From assembly GCA_030142905.1 (NCBI GenBank), contig JASJOG010000072.1, forward strand, positions 496,001 through 560,000: a DNA stretch of 64,000 nucleotides, read 5' to 3'. Under the pieces are notes generated by a model, which saw only the letters and a program-made list of their open reading frames with translations, did not search any database and was not told the origin of the DNA. Position 1 is the first letter of the stretch. The number at the start of each line of letters is the position of its first letter. Below are positions 58,101 through 64,000 of this stretch, one piece after another. Position numbers and translations under genes: made by a program. The DNA comes from Heliopora coerulea. Its lineage: Eukaryota > Cnidaria > Anthozoa > Scleralcyonacea > Helioporidae.

Positions 58101-60755
58101 CAGGTTCCAAAAGAATTACTTGAAAGACTACTGGATGACCTTAAAGTAATTGTTTCAACACTCAGTTCTCAATTAAAACTAAGCTCAGTTGAGGCTCTAG
58201 TATTCTGTCTTGGCTACTTAGTTCCAGCTGAAAAACTTATCAGTTCTATCTGCATCACATCATTTAATCCAACTTTGATCAACCTGACGATTATGATTGA
58301 CTTAAAAATTTTGTAAAGAACTACAGCATTTGAGTTATACAACAATGTGCATTATGCAATTTGCCCATTATTTGGGTCAAAACAAATAATGTTTCACATC
58401 ACTTTTCATAGTGATGCTCCAAAAAATTTAGGGTAGGCAAATGGCCAAATCTCTTCAAACCTTCTATTTTGATAAAAAAAAAAACCCAAAAAAACCAAAC
58501 AAACCAGAAAACCCCTGCAAATCCCTTTCCTCAACTACTTTAAGCCCCGTGCCACTGAATTTTTATCTGCTATTGCCTATATAAGAATCTTATTCAGTCT
58601 GAAGTATCCATTCTCTTAACCTTGCCCTTTATGGCAAAGTTGGCAGAGCACTGCACCACATTTGCAAAATTGGAGGTTTAATTCTCAGCTGGAAGAAGTT
58701 CCATATTTTGCAACTGGTCCTGGTCTGTTTTTAAAGTGTATGATTCAAACACAAGGAAACATCCTTTCAGCTAAGATTCTTACTCAGCAAGATGTTTGCT
58801 GATATGAAAATAACATTTACAGCAATGGTTCCCAACCTTCCTGTTACATGCATCCCAGGAGGTGCACAGAGCAATCATGCAACACATTGTAACTCCCATG
58901 AAAAAATAACCGTGTTTCAGCTTATAGCATATTCAGATAAATGGGCAGATACAAAATTACTGTATGACCACTCATGTGAAAAATTTAATAGTAATTTAGC
59001 ATAAAATCTTATTTTTTCACTATAACTGGACTTCCATAAGCAGTATCATGTGTGTCAATCACTTTAACAGCTTCATAAGTGTGAAGCCTACATTGAGAAA
59101 ATTTCACATAAATAACTATACTTAAACTCCCTGGTGACTGCTTTGCACACTCCTTGGGAGGCCACAAACAGTAGTTTGGGAACTGCTGGTTTACAGGATA
59201 TACATACGAGAAAGATCTAGTGCTGATAGGTTTGGTAAACCCGATAATAACTTCAAATCTTTATTTCCAACTTTCCACCTGTAATTCACATCTTCAGGTT
59301 CCTCTTCTTTTGAGATGTCCAGCAGCTCAAGGTTTTCAAGTTGTGTTACAACTTCCAGGACTATATCCAGATCAACCACACAGTTATATAGGACAAGTCT
59401 TTTTAGAGTTCTGGAACAAAAAAAAGTTAGGCCAGCTTCATTATAGGATAAGGCAACAAACAATTTAGAGTCATAAATGGTCTTGAATACAGCAAGTGTA
59501 TGAATTAATATGTACTGAAAATGAAACTAGAATTTCATGCATCCTTTGGAATAAAATAAGATGACATTAGTGGAATTAACCTTGAGAAATCCTGAATCAA
59601 ACACCATGAGATGGGGACTTTGGAAAATCATCAGTTTTCAGTAACAGTTTCAAATTAAGTAACATTAGTAGTAAGATTTTGTGATAGTCACTAAAGACAA
59701 CCTTTGTTTAGATACTTCAGCAGGAAGGGGATCATACTGACCTTGATTAAGTAGTTCAGTTGTATTTAAGGATAAAGGATAATACAAATTTGCTGGAAAG
59801 ATTCAGCTGCCTTGAAATAAAAGTTAACTGCTTCAAATGATGAACACAGTATATTATTCTCTAGTAATTAATCCATTAAGGGGTATAGGCACACTTTATT
59901 ATTTTACTCGTCAAAGGGATGAGCCCTACAGCTTAATGAGTTAAGCTCTCTTGTAAAAGGCCTCAGCCCTAGTGTTAGGTAAACTTTGCTCTCAATCCTG
60001 TGTTCCACTAACCTTTTTATACTAAGCAAAGGCTTCAAGTCTGCAACTGCATGGCTACTCAAATCTACATCCTCAATGTTTCTTAAAGCTTGTACTCCAC
60101 CGATGTACTCATCAACATTAAATGAGCTGTCATTTAAATCGTCATCATTGGTTTGTTCCGTATAGTAGCATCCCTCCAGATTTAGGTGAACAATTTTCGT
60201 CATGTAGCGAAAAATATCTCGGAGAAAGTGAATGGGAAGTTTAGAAAAACTAACATCCAGCTTCCTTATATTGTTCAGGGCTTCCAAGTCGGAAGATTTA
60301 AAGGCCGAACAGTCCTCATCTTGGAAAATTAAATTACTCATTTTTAGCACTTGTAAAGTTGGTTGGCATCTTAAGAGTTGCATCAAACCCCTCAAAGTGA
60401 TATTTTTACAATGTGAAACATCCAGCTCAATTAGATGTTGGCACCTGAGGTACATTAGTCCTTCGTCAGTGACATCACTTTTTGATAGACTAACTCGGCG
60501 AAGTCTTGAACTGCTGAAGTCACTATACAAGTACAATAAAGCGTTGTTGCACTGCCCTCGATGTTTCATTTTCCTAAGCAACATTTCTGAAAGATATTCG
60601 GTTAAAACGTAGTCATTTTTCCACCATAGCTTCGAGAGGAATTCAATTGCCTGCGATGTACATTCTTCTTGGGAACAGAGTCTGGTAAACTGTTCCAGTA
60701 GCAACACATATTTGTCCATACACAGCTCTTCCAAGGTTAAAGGAGAGGCCTCCAT
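46158..60755 (-). CDS. ZYG11B: ZYG11/ZER1-family CUL2 substrate receptor, complete
   Basis: ZYG11 proteins are LRR-plus-armadillo receptors of CUL2-Elongin ubiquitin ligases that recognise N-terminal glycine degrons. ATG at 60753-60755, stop at 46158-46160. Exons: 60013-60755, 59208-59410, 57968-58077, 56726-56869, 56444-56502, 55509-55571, 54017-54071, 53810-53857, 52916-53030, one unresolved exon, 51173-51214, 50571-50619, 49440-49510, 49269-49316, 49063-49092, 47878-47915, 47254-47389, 46985-47037, 46419-46516, 46158-46303. The unresolved exon must start in phase 1 and end in phase 0; candidates are 52348-52403 and 51791-51813, giving 768 or 757 aa (human relatives 744-766). The N terminus SPLTLEELCMDKYVLL fits a VHL/BC-box; leucine-rich repeats follow to about residue 330, then armadillo-like helices with TLWNVTDETP, ICHLAGCDETAWTLS and VIKDGGIPLLEDL. 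AWTLS favours ZYG11 over ZER1, but the paralogue is not certain. Confidence 0.88.
46640..46968. repeat. Polypurine tract (GGAAGGAAAGAA)n
   Basis: About 330 bases, nearly all purine on the plus strand and thus pyrimidine in the ZYG11-like transcript. It sits in the intron between exons 46985-47037 and 46419-46516, starting about 17 bases after the upstream exon. Confidence 0.95.
47580..47675. repeat. ACAGACAC/CAGACAGA simple repeat
   Basis: Short imperfect tandem ACAGACAC and CAGACAGA words within a ZYG11-like intron. Confidence 0.8.
48151..48346. mobile_element. TIR MITE, TAAGGGCCCATT ends
   Basis: TAAGGGCCCATTACTTACGA and, inverted at the right end, TAAGGGCCCATTTACGTGAT; inner CCGTATACGATTG pairs with AGTCGTATACGACGG. 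Flanked by TA/TAA. About 196 bp. A partial relative may lie at 35480-35580 (GTCGTATACGATAG). Confidence 0.88.
49631..49922 (+). mobile_element. Dispersed repeat D, copy 1
   Basis: A 290-bp segment nearly identical to 54277-54567 in the same orientation. Inside, CCTCCGATTTCTAGATACC is the inverse of GGTATCTAGAAATCGGAGG, so it can form a large hairpin around CTCGGCTTCGCCTCG. Confidence 0.93.
51287..51576. mobile_element. Long foldback element (core family, copy 2)
   Basis: Arms: TCATCTTGAGAACTCAAGAT and its inverse; GTGATATTTCGACTTTATTT and AAATAAAGTCGAAATATCAC; centre holds tandem TCATTCTGTCTGAAGATGA words. Over 120 bp per arm with few mismatches, in a ZYG11-like intron. Confidence 0.93.
52590..52645. 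repeat. ATAC and AT simple repeats
   Basis: ACATACATACAT followed by alternating TATATA. A second AT/GTATAT run borders the far side of the adjacent foldback at 52796-52863. Confidence 0.9.
52645..52797. mobile_element. Foldback element with CGTTTCGGGGACCT arms
   Basis: ATAACTCAATCAAAA pairs with TTTTGATTGAGTTAT, and CATCAACGTTTCGGGGACCT with AGGTCCCCGAAACGTTGATG. About 70 bp per arm, flanked by AT runs. Confidence 0.92.
53190..53300 (-). mobile_element. tRNA-derived SINE, family A (copy 4, truncated)
   Basis: Minus strand: GGGGTTCGAACTCCGTCTGG (B box region) then CACTCAGAAATCG and TTTCTGAGG, matching the family A body. The A box end is missing. Confidence 0.75.
53395..53780 (-). mobile_element. 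SINE family B (truncated copy plus full copy in tandem)
   Basis: A partial unit at about 53398-53518 is followed by a fuller one. In the full copy the minus strand gives GACTCGATAGCTCAATTGG (A box) and GGGATTCGAA... type B box context at 53605-53690. TTTCATGAA and ATCATCCT words recur in both units. Confidence 0.8.
54277..54567 (+). mobile_element. Dispersed repeat D, copy 2
   Basis: Matches 49631-49922 with few differences, including the internal inverted arms. Both copies lie in ZYG11-like introns. Confidence 0.93.
54959..55257. mobile_element. Long foldback element (core family, copy 3)
   Basis: Arms AAACATACTCC / GGAGTATGTTT at the edges, then CATCTTGTAAA, CACGGTAATATTTCGACTTT and AAAGTCGAAATATTACCGTG. 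Shares its core with copies 1, 2 and 5. Confidence 0.93.
55670..56045 (+). repeat. Two direct copies of a 110-bp repeat
   Basis: 55676-55785 and about 55928-56043 share AGCCTGTG, ACTCAAAA, then CCCAGGGCCCACAGTGGCTC and AAGT at the end, 250 bp apart in a ZYG11-like intron. The GGGCCC-centred part recurs once more as TTGGGCCCACAG at 55652. Confidence 0.75.
56120..56360 (+). mobile_element. SINE-like repeat, family C (fuller copy)
   Basis: Begins with tRNA-like ACTCAGTGGTGATGCATATG and TTTGATTCTGGATCC (B-box-like), then shares GTCACATGTGAGAAGAGCAT, AACACTGGACCCATGAGGGG and GGCCCTTACTGGATC with 32690-32835. Confidence 0.7.
56548..56640. mobile_element. Short MITE E (copy 1, diverged)
   Basis: TTTAAGGGCAGGGCTCATCT, AAAATTGTCTGGCATTTGCC and CACTCATTAACAGGTTAAAC are all words of the 62736-62841 element in reverse orientation. 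Confidence 0.65.
57325..57700. mobile_element. Long foldback element (core family relative, copy 4)
   Basis: CAAATATTGTCAGCATATTT pairs with AAATATGCTGACAATATTCT; inner GACTAGGTTTTAGTCATCATC pairs with GATGATGACTAAAATCTAGTC; then ATAGCTGTCAC/GTGACAGCTAT. Different words from copies 1-3 but the same plan and the same CTAAAA-TCATCAT motif. Confidence 0.85.
59880..59947. mobile_element. Short MITE E (copy 2, truncated)
   Basis: GGCACACTTTATTATTTTAC, CGTCAAAGGGATGAGCCCT and CTTAATGAGTTAA match part of 62736-62841. It overlaps no exon; the nearest is 60013-60755. Confidence 0.7.
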
Positions 60756-61317
60756 GTCTTTATCAGTTTTTTTGCCCTCAGTGAATACTCAAAAACAAAA
60801 TTAAAATTTTTAAACAGAAGACATGATAAATAACATTCCTCGTCCCCGACCTCTATGGCGAGGGCTTACACGTACTATCTTCTACTTCACCCTCGATCGC
60901 AGGCTCATCATGACGTCTTTACTTGCACCTTTGAATGTCATGGAAATAACTTTAAAAAATATAAAACAAAAAGTTGCCTAAGCTGAGATAAATAAGGTCA
61001 GGGATAAAGATTACAAAAAGGCAATATCAAAAAGAAAAGAAAATGTTTGTTAGATTTAGCGGTGGTTGCTTGTTGGCAGTTTAATATCTGTAAAAATATA
61101 ATATTTGGGCTCTGAAAACCAGAAAATTTGACAATATAAATGTTGACTAGCCCTCATTTAGTTCTAAACTACATAATTACGTGTGCTGGTGATTTGCTTC
61201 GGCGACGTACAATCTGGTATCTGCATTCTAAATTTAAAAATAGTTGCTCTGGTTTAAAAGATGCATTTGTGGTAAACTTCATGTAATACAAACGTGTGGT
61301 CCTGAAAGTTAGGAGAG
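60756..61317. promoter_or_regulatory. Divergent promoter region of the ZYG11-like gene and SELENOF
   Basis: The two start codons face away from each other across 562 bp. This must hold both 5'UTRs and both promoters unless further upstream non-coding exons exist. I see no TATA box at a sensible distance and no clear CpG island, although 60841-60920 is locally richer in CpG than its surroundings. The call is by position only. Confidence 0.5.
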
Positions 61318-63654
61318 ATGAGGCCCAAGAAAGACGCTTGGAGCTTCTGGTTCCTTCCTGCAGTTTTGCTCTATTTTCTTAAATGTGCTAACGCTAAATT
61401 AACCCCAGAACGATGTCGCGAACTGGGTTTCACGTCCAACCTTCTTTGTAGCTCGTGCGATGAGCTTCCTCAGTTCAATCTCGGTGTCCTTGTCGAAGGC
61501 TGTAAGGGATGCTGCCACGCAGACCAGAACGAAACTGTAGCCATAAAGGTTTGTAATCGAGACCTCGTCCACATAGATGCATTCTTAAAAGTTATCGTTT
61601 TCGTCATTTGGACCGTCTGCGCTGAGACGATAAGATTGACTGTTCAAGAGTTTTTACTTTGAAGAGCGTCTTCAAAAAGTTAACCTTTCACTAAAATCGA
61701 TGTCGTTGCTGTGTCGATGCCAGACGGCGAATAAAAACGATAGCGGCCGCTCCTTTCTACACTCCATGAACACCTGAACTATTAGTTTAAAAAACTTATT
61801 GTTATCATTGTGTATTTTATCTGATTTCGTTTACGTGGTTCTCTTTTTTGTTGATCTAGTATGCTTCAGCTGTTCTTGAAGTGTGCAACTGAAAGATTGG
61901 AAGGTTCCCGCAAATCCAAGGTTTTTGTTCGTAAATTTTTTGACCCAGATATCCAGTTTAAGTATCAAATATATGTGTATTTCTAATATGTAAAATGCTT
62001 ATATCTTGTCAATTAAATGTTTCCTTGGGTTTGAAATGTCAAGCACTCATATCATTCTTGTATTGAGTCATGAATGATGAGCTGGCTAGTTATATACACT
62101 TTTCAAGTATCTGTGGTATATTTTGTGGTCTATACTAATTGGCTTTTCTTAGACGTTATAAAAATGTTGAACTTGTAATTTCGCTTGCGTGGTTTACACT
62201 AAAAAATACTTACCTCAGTGTTGGTGGGTAGTGTGGATACTTAAAGCCATTACCAGCCAACAATTTAAGGAAATACAAAATGAAACAAACTCCAAATACT
62301 AGCATCTTGTAAACCCAAGATCTGAGTTAAAAGGAACAAGACAAGTGAGGAACAGTAATATTTTGATTTTATTCCAAAATTATTATCCAACCTACTAAAA
62401 TTTACAAACAAGCTGATATTTATACGTGATCCTTAGAGAGATAACACCATCAACAGATGATTAAAAATGTTATCTCACTAAGGTTCATTTATAAATATCA
62501 GCTTGCTTGTAAATTTTAGTAGGTTTGATAATGATTTTGGAATGAAATTGAAATAGTACTGTTTCTTACTCATCTTGTTCCTTTTAACTCAAATCTTGGA
62601 TTTACAAGATGCTAATATTTGGAGTTCATTTCATTTCGTGTGAATACTTACCTCAGTGCTTCTCGGCATGAGAAATTATTACCACTATCCACCTCCACTT
62701 CAGCGAATAATGTTTAAATGTTTGTAGTACAGGCTAGTTAACTTATTAAGGGGCAAGGGCGCACTTTAACATTTTACTCTGGCTAATGCCAGACAATTTT
62801 ACTTGTCAAAGGGATAAGCCCTGTCCCTTAATGAGTTAACTGAGGAAAGAGACATGAGTGTTAAACATCAGTGAAAAAAACTTGTTTCTTATTCTGTAGC
62901 ATTTGTGCGGGGTGAGAAGCGACATCAATTTCCAAACCTAAAGATTCAGGTCAGCCAATTTGAATATATATTCTTACTTTTGGTAATAAGTAGACTGATT
63001 ATCATTTGAATATCTCAAATGACCTGCCCCATAAATTCACTATACACTTCATCAAATAATTTGTGAGGTATTGTTGCGAAGTATCAGATTTTCTGTTCTG
63101 CAGATGTGGAAATAGCAAACCATGAACTTAATTGAACACCACAATACTAAATCTCTGCATTAAGTTGAGAGGAATTTTCAAATAAAATATATTTTGTTTC
63201 TTTGTGTTTTAATAACAGTATGTCCGTGGTAAAGATCCTGTTTTAAAACTGCTTGATGATAGTGGAGAAATGAAAGAAGAGTTAAGGTAGTATAAAACAT
63301 TAAAGCAATATTTTTTTGTCTCTGCAGAAGGATCTTTTTTAATTCTTGTCCAGATAATCTTTCATATATTAAAAACAAATTCAAAAAGGAAATGACAAGG
63401 GAGATAGTCCTTTTTTTTTTCTTGATCCATGGAAAGTACAATTGGTGAACAAAGAGCACTTCCATATCACCATTGTTTTCCATAAAGTAATAATCAGGGA
63501 AAAGATCTAAAAATGATTTCTGCTTGCTCTGCACAAGGCTTTGATTATTCTAGACAGCAAAAGAAAATTATTGGGTTTTTTTCTCATTCTTACCAGCATT
63601 GACAAGTGGAACACCGATAGTGTGGAAGAATTCTTACGAGAAAAGTTAGCATAG
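61318..63654 (+). CDS. SELENOF: SELENOF (15 kDa selenoprotein), complete with in-frame Sec TGA
   Basis: SELENOF is an ER-lumen thioredoxin-like selenoprotein that binds UDP-glucose:glycoprotein glucosyltransferase and helps check glycoprotein folding. Exons: 61318-61548, 61860-61920, 62900-62949, 63219-63286, 63597-63654; together 468 nt, 155 aa, phases consistent. Residues 1-26 form a signal peptide ending CANA. Residues about 27-70 are the Cys-rich UGGT-binding part (CSSC, CKGCC). The thioredoxin-like part follows: LEVC-N-U-K then GRFPQIQ, VRGEKRHQFPNLKIQ, YVRGKDPVLKLLDDSG and WNTDSVEEFLREKLA. The TGA at 61890-61892 (residue 88) sits where animal SELENOF has selenocysteine; coding continues in frame through three more exons. 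The residue between Cys and Sec is Asn (AAC), whereas vertebrates have Gly. I could not assign a SECIS element in the 346 bases after the stop. Confidence 0.95.
61890..61892 (+). other. SELENOF: Selenocysteine codon (TGA) of SELENOF
   Basis: TGA lies in frame in exon 2 within TGC AAC TGA AAG. The two-residue spacing from the preceding Cys and the following LYS-ILE-GLY-ARG-PHE context match the redox motif of the family. Reading it as a stop would truncate the protein at 87 residues and leave three conserved, phase-matched exons unexplained. Confidence 0.92.
61921..62287 (+). other. SELENOF intron, nothing recognised
   Basis: AT-rich sequence in intron 2 of SELENOF before a foldback element; no repeat partner seen. 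Confidence 0.5.
62288..62625. mobile_element. Long foldback element (core family, copy 5)
   Basis: ACTCCAAATACTAGCATCTT pairs with AAGATGCTAATATTTGGAGT; GATCTGAGTTAAAAGGAAC pairs with GTTCCTTTTAACTCAAATC; inner AAATTTACAAACAAGCTGAT pairs with its inverse. In SELENOF intron 2. Confidence 0.92.
62736..62841. mobile_element. Short MITE E (copy 3, complete)
   Basis: AGTTAACTTATTAAGGGGCA and, inverted at the right, AGTTAACTCATTAAGGGACA. Centre contains the TCTGGCTAATGCCAGA palindrome. 106 bp. Partial relatives at 56548, 59880, 50385 and possibly 13255. Confidence 0.88.
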
Positions 63655-64000
63655 AAACAAACAACTGAGGAAAATTTAGGGGAATGTTAAAGTACTTCAT
63701 TTTGTTAGAGCTAGGTTAAGTCTTATTTGTAACATTACATTTGTATTACAGGGGTTGATTTTAGTGGTTATCAGGTCAATGAATCAGCTAAATTGTCATA
63801 CTTTTTGTGATAAACTGAGAAAAAAAACATAAACATGATGAATCATTGCAAATGTTTATCATGTGCTTTGCTGTTTGATTAACAAATTTATTGGCAAGAG
63901 ATCAAGATATCAACCAGTCACCCACTGAATCTGAAACTCATATATGAATGCTGAACATGGCAGGTTTATGATTAACCTACTAGAGCAGAATTTGCCTAGT
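63655..64000 (+). other. SELENOF 3'UTR (partial); SECIS not recognised
   Basis: The family needs a SECIS stem-loop in the 3'UTR. The AT-rich stretch here has several ATGA and TGAT words (for example around 63776-63810 and 63835-63881), but I could not pair them into a convincing SECIS with an unpaired apical AA. The element may lie past the window end or be one I failed to fold by eye. Confidence 0.5.

Noticed and set aside
63776..63881. SECIS candidates starting at ATGA words
   Set aside because: The helices between ATGA and TGAT have too many mismatches and the spacing is short.
1..64000. An operon or functional gene cluster
   Set aside because: Three genes share strand but have unrelated roles and 1.4-1.9 kb spacers; no sign of polycistronic transcription.

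Overview
This is a window of animal nuclear DNA: AT-rich, with short exons split by introns of roughly 100 bp to 2.4 kb, and packed with small non-autonomous repeats. Gene content and residue patterns fit a non-bilaterian or invertebrate animal. I think an anthozoan cnidarian (coral or sea anemone) is most likely, because of the tight intron-rich genes, tRNA-derived SINEs, many foldback/MITE elements and a HIRAN-like fragment. That is an impression, not a proof.

Four multi-exon genes can be reconstructed by joining exons at GT/AG sites with consistent phases. (1) 314-28181, minus: the 5' four-fifths of a non-erythroid alpha-spectrin gene, 48 exons and about 2,011 codons, with the SH3 domain at 14034-14615. 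The last spectrin repeats and the EF-hands lie beyond the left edge. (2) 29571-44217, minus: a complete INTS5 (Integrator subunit 5) gene, 26 exons, 956 aa, starting in an exon with only 12 coding bases. (3) 46158-60755, minus: a complete ZYG11/ZER1-family gene (CUL2 substrate receptor), 20 exons, about 757-768 aa; one small internal exon is unresolved. (4) 61318-63654, plus: a complete SELENOF (Sep15) gene, 5 exons, 155 aa, with an in-frame TGA at 61890-61892 that should encode selenocysteine.

The three minus-strand genes run head to tail with 1.4-1.9 kb gaps. ZYG11 and SELENOF are divergent across about 560 bp, which probably holds a shared promoter region. The genes are not an operon and share no pathway: membrane skeleton, snRNA/mRNA 3'-end processing, N-degron ubiquitylation and ER glycoprotein folding.

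Introns and spacers carry most of the unusual structure. It includes pogo/Tigger-like TIR elements (one holding a decayed HIRAN-like ORF), other TIR MITEs, at least three tRNA-type SINE families (one as a head-to-head inverted pair), a family of long foldback elements with a shared core, a 14-bp minisatellite, and long polypurine tracts next to small exons of INTS5 and ZYG11. A duplicated Gly/Asp-codon-rich block sits on both sides of the spectrin SH3 exons. I found no clear case of a wholly new biological system; the best leads are listed as findings.
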